The notes below the pieces were generated by a model. That model was not told the origin of the DNA. It did no database searches and worked only from the letters and a program-made list of their open reading frames with translations. This document shows positions 6,982 to 14,826 of a stretch of DNA of 50,301 bases, piece by piece. The DNA is from Candidatus Uhrbacteria bacterium (GTDB lineage Bacteria; Patescibacteriota; Patescibacteriia; UBA9934; GWF2-40-263): positions 1 through 50,301 of the forward strand of contig JABITQ010000043.1 of assembly GCA_018700535.1 (NCBI GenBank), written 5' to 3'. The position numbers and the translations under genes were made by a program. The stretch's first letter is position 1; every line of letters starts with the position of its first letter.

Positions 6982-7089
6982 ATGTTTCTGGATAATGCGG
7001 AAGAATCTCTGCAAGAGCTCAGAAGGTTTCATCCTTCTGGTCTGCTGTGGAGAATGATGATGATTGCACGAGGAGTGGTTTTCGTGTGA
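6982..7089 (+). CDS. Possible 35-residue small protein or part of an sRNA
   Basis: First ATG after the promoter opens a 35-residue frame (MFLDNAEESLQELRRFHPSG, then a hydrophobic LLWRMMMIARGVVFV tail). No Shine-Dalgarno sequence is present. The transcript runs on about 135 nt with hairpins (GGGC/GCCC near 7101, AATGCC with GGCATT) and ends at a strong terminator, so it may instead be a small RNA of about 270 nt. The amphipathic-plus-hydrophobic layout resembles small membrane peptides, but this is only suggestive. Confidence 0.3.
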   Translation: MFLDNAEESLQELRRFHPSGLLWRMMMIARGVVFV

Positions 7090-7165
7090 GAGAATAATTG
7101 GGCAAATGCCCGTAGACATTCCGTCATGCGGAGCACTGACCTGGTGAGGCATTCACAAAAGCGAG

Positions 7166-7226
7166 ACCTCCTGCGGATATGCGAACCATTGCTGGTTCAA
7201 ATATCTGCGGGAGGTTGTTTTGTTTT
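7166..7226 (+). terminator. Terminator of the short transcript
   Basis: 15-bp stem ACCTCCTGCGGATAT / ATATCTGCGGGAGGT with an inner GAACC/GGTTC hairpin, then TGTTTTGTTTT. Confidence 0.8.
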
Positions 7227-7233
7227 AATCACA

Positions 7234-7259
7234 AAACCCCCACAAAAATGTGGGGGTTT
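7234..7259 (-). terminator. Terminator of the HD-domain gene
   Basis: AAACCCCCACA / TGTGGGGGTTT perfect stem, with T-rich tail on the minus strand. Confidence 0.8.
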
Positions 7260-7267
7260 ATATCGCT

Positions 7268-7921
7268 TCAAACCTCACCGTTCCACTCACGATAAAACTG
7301 ATTCAAAAACTCCTCCATGTATTCGTGACGCTTCTCGGCTATGGTCTTACCAGCCGTTGTGTTCATTCTGTCTTTTAACAGAAGGAGTTTCTCGTAGAAG
7401 TGATTGATGGTTGGGTCGATGTTTTTCTTATACTCTTCTTTTGACATATTTAACTTCGCCGGGATATCTGGGTCGTAAAGTTTTGCTCCTATAAACCCTC
7501 CGTAGTTAAACGTTCGAGCGATGCCGATGGCTCCGATGGCGTCGATTCTGTCTGCGTCTTGAACAAGATCAAGTTCTGGAGATCTAAAAGCTTGCTCATG
7601 GTTTCCACCTTTGAACGAGACATGTCGGATAATATTCTCGACATGAGAAATAACTTCAGTATCAACATCTAACGATTCTAAAAAGACAATGGCTTTCTCA
7701 GGGCCAACGTCCTCATTGCCACCATGAAACTTTGAGTCAGCAATGTCATGAAGGAGAGCGCCAAGCTCAACAACAAGCCGATCAGCTTTTTCATCTTCCA
7801 GAATAAGTTTCGCAAGAGACCAGACTCGAGAGATGTGCCACCAGTCATGGCCACCTTCTGCTTCTGCTAGCGTGTCTTTTACGAAGGTGATTGTTTTTTG
7901 GATGGTTTCGTCGTGGTTCAT
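7268..7921 (-). CDS. HD-domain phosphohydrolase
   Basis: 217 residues. The HD metal-binding motifs are clear: His in GGHDWWHISRVW (about residue 24-30), the HD pair in ALLHDIADSKF (about 57-58), a further His in ENIIRHVSF, and the Asp in DLVQDADRIDAIGAIGIARTF. This is the layout of the YedJ / uncharacterised HD phosphohydrolase group of about 210-230 residues, metal-dependent enzymes acting on phosphate esters, often nucleotides. The substrate cannot be read from sequence. TAGAAT lies 9 nt before the ATG and there is no ribosome binding site, suggesting a leaderless mRNA. Confidence 0.85.
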   Translation of the reverse strand: MNHDETIQKTITFVKDTLAEAEGGHDWWHISRVWSLAKLILEDEKADRLVVELGALLHDIADSKFHGGNEDVGPEKAIVFLESLDVDTEVISHVENIIRHVSFKGGNHEQAFRSPELDLVQDADRIDAIGAIGIARTFNYGGFIGAKLYDPDIPAKLNMSKEEYKKNIDPTINHFYEKLLLLKDRMNTTAGKTIAEKRHEYMEEFLNQFYREWNGEV

Positions 7922-7992
7922 ATAAGTGAAATTCTATCATAAAATCACAATGAGATTTTTGGGCAGCCTATATTAACTACCCCCAAGATTTC

Positions 7993-8021
7993 TTGACAAT
8001 ATGGGGCTAAATATCTAAGTT
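7993..8021 (+). promoter_or_regulatory. Promoter of orphan HTH gene
   Basis: TTGACA, 17-nt spacer, TAAGTT. Confidence 0.6.
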
Positions 8022-8060
8022 TTCAGTCGGTATCTATACAACCTTAACAAAGGGGGGCAC

Positions 8061-8522
8061 ATGAGTGTTTCAACTGGAATTCCGCCGCTCACAGGTTTAA
8101 TCGCTCGATTGCTGGACGCGCGCGGTTGGGACAATGTTGGCTGGGCAAAGTATCTGAGCTGCAACAAGACATTCGTCGAAGATATTCGAAGGGGAGTCTT
8201 GAGGCCAACAGATGAGATGATGTCCGCCATCCTCTGTGAACTGGAGCGAACTCAAGATAGTTTGATGTCTGAAGACACCAAAGATGCGCTGGCTGCCTTT
8301 TGGGGTCATCTCCACTTTCTCGAAAATCCCGCAATAGGTCTGGACAAACCACCTCACGGTCTTACGTTGAGGGAGGGGGAATCAATCTCTGAGCGGTTTA
8401 CGCGATGGACCAACGAGGGCTGGCTCAGAAACCTGACCTCAAACCTCTATGCCATGCCTCCCGCTCAGCGCCGAGCATTCATCGAAGATCTACCGACGCT
8501 GTTTGAAAAGCACCGCCGGTAA
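8061..8522 (+). CDS. Orphan protein with XRE-like helix-turn-helix
   Basis: 153 residues. Residues 10-60 (LTGLIARLLDARGWDNVGWAKYLSCNKTFVEDIRRGVLRPTDEMMSAILCEL) follow the lambda-repressor-like pattern: helix, 'W..YL' in place of 'LA..LG', recognition helix, 'G.L.P....M..I...L'. The C-terminal 90 residues are helical and unrecognised (LRNLTSNLYAMPPAQRRAFIEDLPTLFEKHRR). AGGGGGG is 3-8 nt before the ATG. A DNA-binding regulator is likely, targets unknown. Confidence 0.6.
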   Translation: MSVSTGIPPLTGLIARLLDARGWDNVGWAKYLSCNKTFVEDIRRGVLRPTDEMMSAILCELERTQDSLMSEDTKDALAAFWGHLHFLENPAIGLDKPPHGLTLREGESISERFTRWTNEGWLRNLTSNLYAMPPAQRRAFIEDLPTLFEKHRR

Positions 8523-8533
8523 GCACTCACGTC

Positions 8534-8586
8534 ACCCCGCACGAAACCCCTTCGGGTCTACGTTCGTCGGGGTGCTTTTGTTTTTG
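8534..8586 (+). terminator. Intrinsic terminator
   Basis: CACCCCG-C-ACGAA / TTCGT-CGGGGTG stem with inner ACCC/GGGT pairing, then CTTTTGTTTTTG. Confidence 0.8.
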
Positions 8587-8593
8587 AATTTAT

Positions 8594-8620
8594 AAAGTCC
8601 TCACAAAAAGTGAGGACTTT
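8594..8620 (-). terminator. Terminator of the GIY-YIG gene
   Basis: AAAGTCCTCAC / GTGAGGACTTT stem around AAAAA; T-rich on both sides and so bidirectional. Confidence 0.75.
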
Positions 8621-8658
8621 ATTTTTTTGCTAGGTAATTTTTTATCTACATCACTCTA

Positions 8659-8931
8659 TTACAAACACTTATACCCACAACTCTTCAACGTATCCGACAA
8701 CTGAACTTTCAATTGCGCACGCCCATTCCCACCTTTGAGATATTTCTCTCGACGTTTTGCCTCAGTTGCAGTGAGGTAAGATTCTGAGTAGATAAGTTTG
8801 AGTGGGAACCTGTTCTTGTTTGCGGGGACTTTTCCAGATTGATGTTCTTCAAGTCGGCGCTGAATGTCTGTTGAGTAGCCTACATAAAGCTTTCTGTCGC
8901 GCAGACTGAATAGAATATAGACGTGGTGTAT
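8659..8931 (-). CDS. GIY-YIG nuclease-superfamily protein, apparent ATA start
   Basis: A complete small GIY-YIG domain of the UPF0213/YhbQ type: HHVYILFSLRDRKLYVGYST (VYIL...YVG motif), Arg-rich helix DIQRRLEEH, then FPLKLIYSESYLTATEAKRREKYLKGG with the Glu and YLK of the active site. About 90 residues, the usual length. There is no ATG, GTG or TTG at the expected place. An ATA codon sits exactly where the family starts, 7 nt after a TATACT box, the same spacing as the leaderless genes here. So AUA initiation is plausible; a start lost by mutation or a base error is the alternative. Confidence 0.65.
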   Translation of the reverse strand: MHHVYILFSLRDRKLYVGYSTDIQRRLEEHQSGKVPANKNRFPLKLIYSESYLTATEAKRREKYLKGGNGRAQLKVQLSDTLKSCGYKCL

Positions 8932-8949
8932 ATGTCTGAGTATAACAAA

Positions 8950-8976
8950 ACAAGCCGCACTAAGCGGCTTGTTTTA
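8950..8976 (-). terminator. Terminator after the tRNA-Asp trailer
   Basis: ACAAGCCGC / GCGGCTTGT stem with TTTTG on the minus strand and TTTTAT on the plus strand. Confidence 0.75.
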
Positions 8977-9015
8977 TCTACCGAGATGATCTCTTGATGA
9001 TCTTTAGAGGTTGCA

Positions 9016-9135
9016 TGGTCTCGATTTGTGACCATGCTGTCGAGCTCAGCTCGACTACCTCGCTGAAGTATAGATCGGTTGGACTGGGGTAAAGCTCAGC
9101 TTTACCGTTGCGCAACCAACCGAGCTCAGCTCGGT
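9016..9135 (-). repeat. Hairpin cluster with AGCTGAGCT cores in the tRNA-Asp trailer
   Basis: Three short perfect palindromes share the core AGCT-G-AGCT (minus strand): 9119-9135 (ACCGAGCT/AGCTCGGT), 9088-9106 (GGTAAAGCT/AGCTTTACC) and 9039-9055 (GTCGAGCT/AGCTCGAC). The stem ends differ, the cores do not. A fourth hairpin (GCATGGTC/GACCATGC) lies at about 9012-9037. The first touches the tRNA CCA end; the terminator lies beyond the last. Confidence 0.6.
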
Positions 9136-9211
9136 GGCGGACCGGACGGGACTCGAACCCGCGGTCTTCGCCGTGACAGGGCGACGTGATAACCAACTAC
9201 ACCACCGGTCC
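9135..9211 (-). tRNA. tRNA-Asp (anticodon GTC), CCA encoded
   Basis: 77 nt including the encoded CCA. The acceptor stem GGACCGG pairs with CCGGTCC, the anticodon stem TCGCC/GGCGA frames the loop CTGTCAC with anticodon GTC, and the T arm reads GCGGGTTCGAGTCCCGT. All four arms fold normally. Confidence 0.95.
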
Positions 9212-9236
9212 ATCGGTTTATTTGTGCAGCGACGAA

Positions 9237-9265
9237 ATAATAGCACAGGGTTTGTTGGGGTGCAA
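9237..9265 (-). promoter_or_regulatory. Promoter of tRNA-Asp
   Basis: TTGCAC, 17-nt spacer, TATTAT, about 25 nt before the mature tRNA. Confidence 0.65.
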
Positions 9266-9342
9266 GAGGTTGGTTTGTGTGAAAAATGCTTGGTTTTATT
9301 GAGGGGCTAAATCGTTGGTTAGTCGGCTCTAGAAACAGAAAA

Positions 9343-9368
9343 CCCCCCGAAGTCGTAACTAAGGGGGG
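9343..9368 (-). terminator. Terminator of the TPM-domain gene
   Basis: CCCCCC / GGGGGG stem followed on the minus strand by TTTTCTGTTT. Confidence 0.7.
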
Positions 9369-9383
9369 CAGTTGTTGCTGAGC

Positions 9384-10112
9384 TTAGTAGCTGCTGTCGC
9401 CGCCACTTCCATCGGAGTCTCCTCCACCAAAGCCGCTTCCGCCGCTACTGCCACTGGAATAGTCATGGTGGTGCGAACTGGAGAAACCGCTTCCGCTGGA
9501 TCCTCCAGAACCTCCTTTGGTGAACATTGACAGGAAGGCGATGAGGAGGACGATGACGATGATGATGACGATGAACTTGGTTCGTTCTTCATCGGTTGAC
9601 TCATTCGTGACTCTGCTGACATCAGAAGGTGCGTAGATGGTCCCGTTCAAGATGCCGATGATCTGTTCGGTGCCCGCTTCAAGTCCTGCCGCATCTTTGC
9701 CGCTCTTGAACTTGGGCACAACATGATCTGCGAGAATTGCGTCGATCATGCCGTTGGTCAGCTTGTCCTTGAGGCCGGAGCCAGTCTTGATGCTGAGTCC
9801 TCGTTCTTTGCGAGCATTCAGAAGCATCACACCGTTGTTGACGCCCACTTGTCCAACGCCCCATTCTGCCATGAGGTTCTTGGTGTAGCTCTTCGGAATT
9901 TCCGAATTGGTCGTTTCGACGGTCACCACAACCACCTGAGTGGTGGTGTCATTCTCCAGCCCACGCAGTCGCGCCTCCATCCTCGCTTCGACATCTGCCG
10001 GAATGACATTTGCGAAGTCGTGGACGAATTTGCCCGGCATGGGCTTTGGGTAGGCGAGGGCGGTCTGAGACCAGAAGAGCGCAAGAAGCGCGAGATACAG
10101 TGGACGAAACAT
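9384..10112 (-). CDS. TPM-domain protein (YgcG-like), secreted and membrane-anchored
   Basis: 242 residues. A signal peptide (MFRPLYLALLALFWSQTALA, cut after ALA) leads into a TPM domain: KFVHDFANVIPADVEARMEARLRGLENDTTTQVVVVTVETTNS ... WGVGQVGVNNGVMLLNARKERGLSIKTGSGL, with the conserved VxD.A..I start and G.NNGVLLL....R...I..G.G.E-like stretch. A membrane segment (KFIVIIIVIVLLIAFLSMF) follows near residue 180 and a Gly/Ser/Asp-rich tail (SGSSGGSGFGGGDSDGSGG) ends it, as in YgcG proteins. GGAG lies 6 nt before the ATG. TPM domains have been linked to phosphatase activity and membrane-protein quality control; the role here is open. Confidence 0.85.
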   Translation of the reverse strand: MFRPLYLALLALFWSQTALAYPKPMPGKFVHDFANVIPADVEARMEARLRGLENDTTTQVVVVTVETTNSEIPKSYTKNLMAEWGVGQVGVNNGVMLLNARKERGLSIKTGSGLKDKLTNGMIDAILADHVVPKFKSGKDAAGLEAGTEQIIGILNGTIYAPSDVSRVTNESTDEERTKFIVIIIVIVLLIAFLSMFTKGGSGGSSGSGFSSSHHHDYSSGSSGGSGFGGGDSDGSGGDSSY

Positions 10113-10159
10113 CGATGTCTCCAGCTTGATGTTAAACTGGGGATTTCCAGCAACAGGGG

Positions 10160-10188
10160 AGAGTAGTAGAAATAGGGGGTTTTGTCAA
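10160..10188 (-). promoter_or_regulatory. Promoter of the TPM gene
   Basis: TTGACA, 17-nt spacer, TACTCT. Confidence 0.65.
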
Positions 10189-10220
10189 TCTATCAGCTCT
10201 GCTACCATAGGTTCATTCAT

Positions 10221-10550
10221 ATGCATCGATTTATCAAAACATCCATCGCAAGCATCGGACTTCTTGCGTTTTTGTTTGCCCCATCGATGACTGCTGCACA
10301 TGCAGATATTGGAATGAGTGGTGAAATGGATCATGGAGAGATGACTGAGATGGATTGTCTTGAGCATTGCATTGAATTCTCAAACATATTGGATCATGAG
10401 GTGGGAGTCGTTCGGGGTGAGCAGGGTGTGTGGATGAGCGAGAGTGACTCGAGTATTTTTGTTAGACCACAGATTGTTCGTCTTTCTAATAACTTCACAC
10501 CAACACACAAAGACCCTCGGCTCAACCGAATCGTTCCACAAAGAGAATAG
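10221..10550 (+). CDS. Small secreted Met/His/Cys-rich protein, possible copper binder
   Basis: 109 residues from the ATG that opens a signal peptide (MHRFIKTSIASIGLLAFLFAPSMTAAHA). The mature start is rich in possible Cu ligands: DIGMSGEMDHGEMTEMDCLEHCIEF has five Met, two His and a CLEHC pair. The rest has no known fold. It lies just upstream of two copper-transport genes on the same strand, which supports a role in binding or delivering copper outside the membrane; this is inference. Confidence 0.6.
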   Translation: MHRFIKTSIASIGLLAFLFAPSMTAAHADIGMSGEMDHGEMTEMDCLEHCIEFSNILDHEVGVVRGEQGVWMSESDSSIFVRPQIVRLSNNFTPTHKDPRLNRIVPQRE

Positions 10551-10596
10551 ACCCAGTTACAAAGTTGGTTTGTAATTCATGTCTATTCTTTTTGTT

Positions 10597-11946
10597 ATGG
10601 CAAAACAATATTGTTTCAGTGTTAAAGGAACCACGTGTGCGAGTTGCGAGGTGGTTATCGAGCGAGAGATTCGTCAGCTTGATGGGGTTCTTGGAGTTGA
10701 TGTCTCTCATCCGCGCGGAGAGGTAAGGGTTGATGTTCAAAAGGGGAGAGTGCTTGATCCATCAGAGCTGGATGAGATTTTAGGGAAGCACGGATATCGA
10801 TTTAGATTTCCAGAAGAGCAGGAGGAGCGCGGCGTGTGGAGCTTGAAGAGAATCGGTGCTGTGCTCCTTATTGTTGCGGCAGTTTACTTTGTTCTCGACA
10901 AGGTTGGGTTCTTGGTCTTTAGTCCAACACTCGATGGCTCCAGTGGATTCATCGGAGTGTTTGTTGTTGGGTTGATTGCGTCAGTCTCATCATGCACGGC
11001 TGTCCTCGGAGGGCTTGTCGTCGCGGTGTCTGCTTCTGAGGCAAAGAAAGGGGATGTGCAAACAACCTCAGAGCGCATGCGACCTCATTACTTATTCAAT
11101 GCAGGACGTCTCGCAGGGTTTGTCTTTTTTGGCGCCATCATCGGATTGATCGGCAGTCTCATACAGCTCTCTCCTGCAACAAATGGATTGATGATTCTCG
11201 TGGTCGCATTACTAATGATCGGTCTCGGTATTAATCTCTTAGAGATTGTCCCGCGCGGAGTCACGATACTGCGTCCACCCAAGTGGCTTTCACACAAGAT
11301 CCACGACCTCAGCTCATCGCACCACCCAAACGTTCCATTTTTTCTCGGAGCGCTAACATTCTTTTTACCTTGCGGATTCACACAAGCGATCCAGCTTTAC
11401 GCTCTTTCACTCGGTGACATGAAGTCGTCTGCGATACTGCTTGGAATTTTTGCTCTCGGCACACTTCCTGCTCTTCTTGGGATCGGTGCGATCACATCAT
11501 CTGCAAACGGGAAGAGGTTAAAACGCGTCACTCAATTTGCAGGCGTGCTTGTCCTCGTCCTTGGTGTGAGCAATGTTCAAAACAGCTTCGCACTGCTCGA
11601 CTGGCATCCGCTTTCTTTTACAAGCTCTGGCTACACAATGGATGCATCAACGTTCTCTATAGTAGATGGTGAGCAGGTAATTCAAATGGAGATCAGTGAG
11701 CGCGGGGTGTATATCCCGTCATCTCTTACAGTGGTAGAGGGCGTGCCTGTGCGCTGGGAGATTTTTGGCGCGGACTTTATGGGGTGCGCAGACTCGCTTG
11801 TTATGCGCGGGTTTGGTGTGAGTGAGTATCTTGAATCTGGAATGAATGTGGTTAATTTTATTCCTACAAAGACTGGCGATTTTACGTTTAGCTGCTCGAT
11901 GGGAATGATTCGCGGGACAATGCACGTTGTTGCTAACGAGGTATAA
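10597..11946 (+). CDS. HMA / DsbD-like membrane / cupredoxin fusion protein
   Basis: About 449 residues. The start is placed so that the heavy-metal domain begins normally (MAKQYCFSVKGTTCASC); an ATG 18 nt upstream is also in frame. Order: HMA domain with CASC (residues 1-70); membrane helix; a six-to-seven-helix DsbD/SafE-like transporter region with two Cys sites (SSCTAVLGG and FFLPCGFTQAIQ); and a cupredoxin-like C-terminal domain with GCADSLVM ... FTFSCSMGMIRGTM providing Cys/Met/His-type ligands. Such fusions are known in Parcubacteria beside CopA. The C-terminal stop overlaps the -10 box of copA. Likely Cu handling or electron transfer across the membrane. Confidence 0.82.
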   Translation: MAKQYCFSVKGTTCASCEVVIEREIRQLDGVLGVDVSHPRGEVRVDVQKGRVLDPSELDEILGKHGYRFRFPEEQEERGVWSLKRIGAVLLIVAAVYFVLDKVGFLVFSPTLDGSSGFIGVFVVGLIASVSSCTAVLGGLVVAVSASEAKKGDVQTTSERMRPHYLFNAGRLAGFVFFGAIIGLIGSLIQLSPATNGLMILVVALLMIGLGINLLEIVPRGVTILRPPKWLSHKIHDLSSSHHPNVPFFLGALTFFLPCGFTQAIQLYALSLGDMKSSAILLGIFALGTLPALLGIGAITSSANGKRLKRVTQFAGVLVLVLGVSNVQNSFALLDWHPLSFTSSGYTMDASTFSIVDGEQVIQMEISERGVYIPSSLTVVEGVPVRWEIFGADFMGCADSLVMRGFGVSEYLESGMNVVNFIPTKTGDFTFSCSMGMIRGTMHVVANEV

Positions 11947-11947
11947 T
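11942..11947 (+). promoter_or_regulatory. -10 box of copA (leaderless start)
   Basis: TATAAT overlapping the stop codon of the preceding gene, with 8 nt to the copA ATG. Confidence 0.6.
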
Positions 11948-11955
11948 AGATTTGT

Positions 11956-14100
11956 ATGAAGAAAATCAATATTGGAATTGAGGGGATGCATTGCGCGTCC
12001 TGTGCTGTAAAGATTGAAGGTTCAATGAATAAGATTGAGGGTGTAAAAAGCGCGAATGTTAACTATGCACTCGCAGAAGCTCAGGTCGAGTTTGATGAGG
12101 GAGTGATCCAGACCGAGCGGTTGCATAAGGTTGTGACAGACGAGGGTTACAAGGTTGTTGGTGGAGAGACTAAAGAAGATCATCATGTGGACACCAGTGG
12201 GTCTGACGCGCGTCGTATGGCGTTTGTATCCCTTTTGCTTGCAACGCCAGCATTTATCCTAGCAATGTTCGCGATCGAGCTTCCAGGCTCAGTTGCGGGT
12301 ATGAGTCTCTCAGGATGGATTCAGGGAATCCTCGCGTCTATCGTTGTATTTTGGCCGGGGCTGGAGTTTCACAAAAACGCGTTTCAGCAACTCAAACGCA
12401 AAAGCGCAAACATGGACACGCTTATTTCGATGGGGACGCTCGTGGCGCTTGTGTTCAGTTGGTACCAATTGATTATCGGTGGAGATCTGTATTTTGAAAC
12501 CGCGGCCATCATCACAACGTTTATTCTTCTTGGTCGCTACTTAGAGGCAAAGAGTAAGGGGCGTGCAAGTGAGGCTGTGATGAAGTTGCTTGAGCTTGGT
12601 GCAAAGGTTGCACATCGCGTGACGGAATCTGGTGAGACCGAGGATGTGCCTCTTGATCAACTACAGGTTGGAGACATGGTGCTTGTAAAGCCTGGTGAGA
12701 AGATTCCGCTCGACGGAATCGTAATCAAAGGGTCTTCGTCTATCGATGAGTCGATGCTTACGGGTGAGAGCTTGCCGGTTAGTAAGCATCTAGATGATTT
12801 GGTATTTGGTGCAACGCTTAATCAACAAGGGTCCTTAACGATCAGAATTGAAAAAGCGCAGGGAGACACTGTGCTCGCGCAAATTGTTCAGCTTGTAAAA
12901 GATGCTCAGCAAAATAAAGCACCGATTCAAAAGTTGGCAGATAAGATTGCGAGTGTGTTTGTTCCTGTGGTGATCAGTATTGCGATTCTTACCTTTGTGA
13001 TCTGGATGATTATCACTGGCGACATCAACGCTTCGTTAATTCCAGCGGTCGCCGTTTTGGTAATCGCATGCCCATGCGCACTCGGTCTTGCAACCCCCAC
13101 AGCGATTTTGGTTGGTACTGGTCGTGGGGCCAAGGATGGAATTTTGATTAAAAATGGAGAGGCACTTGAGCGTGGTCGCAATCTAGATGTCGTCATGTTT
13201 GATAAGACGGGCACACTTACGCAGGGTAAGCCTGTGGTGACTGATGTGGTGACGATTGATTCGACCGAGTCTGCTGTGCTTGCTGCAGCAGGGTCATTAG
13301 AGTCTCACTCTGAACATCCGCTAGCTCTTGCGATTGTGAATCGCGCAAAAGAAGCTGGTGCAAAGTTCAATGCTGTCAGCGGGTTTGAGTCGATCACAGG
13401 TCGCGGAGTAGTTGGTGTGATTGATGGCAAAAAGGTTGCTGTGGGGAGTCCTAAGATGATCGAAGGCAATGAGTCTTTTGGTCAGCTTGCGGACATCAAA
13501 CGGCTTCAGGATGAGGCTATGACGACTGTCGTTGTATTGATCGAAGACATTGTTGTGGGAATAATTGGTATTCGTGATGATGTAAAAGAAGGTGCAAAGG
13601 CAACGGTTGAATCGTTAAAGAAATCAGGGCTCGAAGTTGTGATGATTACAGGTGACCAGGCTCGTACTGCCGAGGCGATTGCGCGAGAGCTTGGGATTGA
13701 GACGTATGAGGCAGAGGTAATGCCTGATCAAAAGCTAGCGATCGTAAAGCGTGCACAAGGTGAGGGGAAGCATGTTGCGTTTGTTGGTGATGGAATCAAT
13801 GATGCACCTGCGATCACACAAGCAGATTTGGGAATCGCTGTTGGGAGTGGAACGGATATCGCGATCGAGGCCGGACAGATCGTGCTTGTGGGTGGTGGGC
13901 CAGAAAAAATTCCTCTCGCGATCTCACTTGCAAAGCGTACATATAGAGTGATTCAGCAAAACATGTTCTGGGCGTTCTTCTACAACATCGCCGCGATCCC
14001 ACTAGCTGCATTTGGATTCTTAAACCCAATGTTGGCATCAGCGGCCATGGCATTCTCGTCAGTGTCTGTTGTGCTAAACTCTCTCCGATTAAGAAAATAG
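11956..14100 (+). CDS. copA: Cu+-exporting P1B-type ATPase
   Basis: 714 residues, complete. One N-terminal HMA domain with GMHCASC (residues 10-16); TGES actuator motif near 268; the CPC metal motif in VIACPCALGLATP near 371, which marks the P1B-1 Cu+/Ag+ group; phosphorylation site DKTGTLT near 416; SEHPLA of the nucleotide-binding domain; and GDGINDAP near 611. Eight membrane helices in the expected places. It pumps monovalent copper out of the cytoplasm. Together with the two preceding genes it forms a copper module. No Shine-Dalgarno sequence; the mRNA is probably leaderless. Confidence 0.96.
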   Translation: MKKINIGIEGMHCASCAVKIEGSMNKIEGVKSANVNYALAEAQVEFDEGVIQTERLHKVVTDEGYKVVGGETKEDHHVDTSGSDARRMAFVSLLLATPAFILAMFAIELPGSVAGMSLSGWIQGILASIVVFWPGLEFHKNAFQQLKRKSANMDTLISMGTLVALVFSWYQLIIGGDLYFETAAIITTFILLGRYLEAKSKGRASEAVMKLLELGAKVAHRVTESGETEDVPLDQLQVGDMVLVKPGEKIPLDGIVIKGSSSIDESMLTGESLPVSKHLDDLVFGATLNQQGSLTIRIEKAQGDTVLAQIVQLVKDAQQNKAPIQKLADKIASVFVPVVISIAILTFVIWMIITGDINASLIPAVAVLVIACPCALGLATPTAILVGTGRGAKDGILIKNGEALERGRNLDVVMFDKTGTLTQGKPVVTDVVTIDSTESAVLAAAGSLESHSEHPLALAIVNRAKEAGAKFNAVSGFESITGRGVVGVIDGKKVAVGSPKMIEGNESFGQLADIKRLQDEAMTTVVVLIEDIVVGIIGIRDDVKEGAKATVESLKKSGLEVVMITGDQARTAEAIARELGIETYEAEVMPDQKLAIVKRAQGEGKHVAFVGDGINDAPAITQADLGIAVGSGTDIAIEAGQIVLVGGGPEKIPLAISLAKRTYRVIQQNMFWAFFYNIAAIPLAAFGFLNPMLASAAMAFSSVSVVLNSLRLRK

Positions 14101-14109
14101 ATTACTTGC

Positions 14110-14826
14110 ATGAATGCACTAGAGATCAAAGGATTAACAAAGAAATACGACAACACGGTCGCGGTAGATGATTTAAGTATCACTATCAAACGAGGGGAGT
14201 TTGTTGGGTTGCTTGGAAAAAACGGTGCCGGAAAAAGCACGACGATCAAATGTATAACGGGCATCGCGCAGTTTCAGCAGGGAGAAATTTCTGTCATGGG
14301 GTTTGATGTCCAAAAAGATTATCAGGCCGCACGCGACGCGATTGGTCTCTCGCCCCAAGAGTTTAATGCAGATATTTTTGCACCCATCGAAAAAGTCCTC
14401 GACTTTGTTGGTGGTTACTTTGGGATGAACAAAGCTGAGCGTGAGGCGCGGATTGAAGAGCTGCTTGAGCGTTTTGGTTTGACCGATCACAAGGGCAAAC
14501 CTTTTGGAAAGCTCTCTGGCGGGCTAAAGCGTCGGCTCATTCTGGCGCGTGCACTCATGCACAATCCAGACGTGTTAATCCTCGACGAGCCTACTGCTGG
14601 GATCGATGTCGAGCAGCGTCATGCGCTTTGGGAGTATTTGATTGATCTGCACAAAGCAGGGAAGACGATCATCCTCACCTCGCATTATCTCGAGGAGGTG
14701 GAGCGTTTGTGCTCGCGTGTGATCGTGATCGACGAAGGAAAAAAGATCGCTGACCTCACAAAGGATCAGTTTACAAAAGGTGGGAACTCTCTTGAAAAAA
14801 CGTATCTTGAACTTACTCGCGTATGA
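14110..14826 (+). CDS. ABC-2 exporter ATP-binding protein
   Basis: 238 residues with all ABC motifs: Walker A GKNGAGKSTT near residue 37, Q-loop LSPQEF, signature LSGGLKRRL near 138, Walker B VLILDEPTAGID, and the switch His in ILTSHYLEEVERL. The DrrA/CcmA-like subfamily pairs with ABC-2 permeases. It starts 9 nt after copA and overlaps the permease by 4 nt, so the three genes are probably co-transcribed. Substrate unknown. Confidence 0.93.
   Translation: MNALEIKGLTKKYDNTVAVDDLSITIKRGEFVGLLGKNGAGKSTTIKCITGIAQFQQGEISVMGFDVQKDYQAARDAIGLSPQEFNADIFAPIEKVLDFVGGYFGMNKAEREARIEELLERFGLTDHKGKPFGKLSGGLKRRLILARALMHNPDVLILDEPTAGIDVEQRHALWEYLIDLHKAGKTIILTSHYLEEVERLCSRVIVIDEGKKIADLTKDQFTKGGNSLEKTYLELTRV

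Noticed and set aside
10185..10367. Minus-strand frame opposite the secreted Met/His-rich protein
   Set aside because: No start signal; the plus frame has a clear signal peptide.
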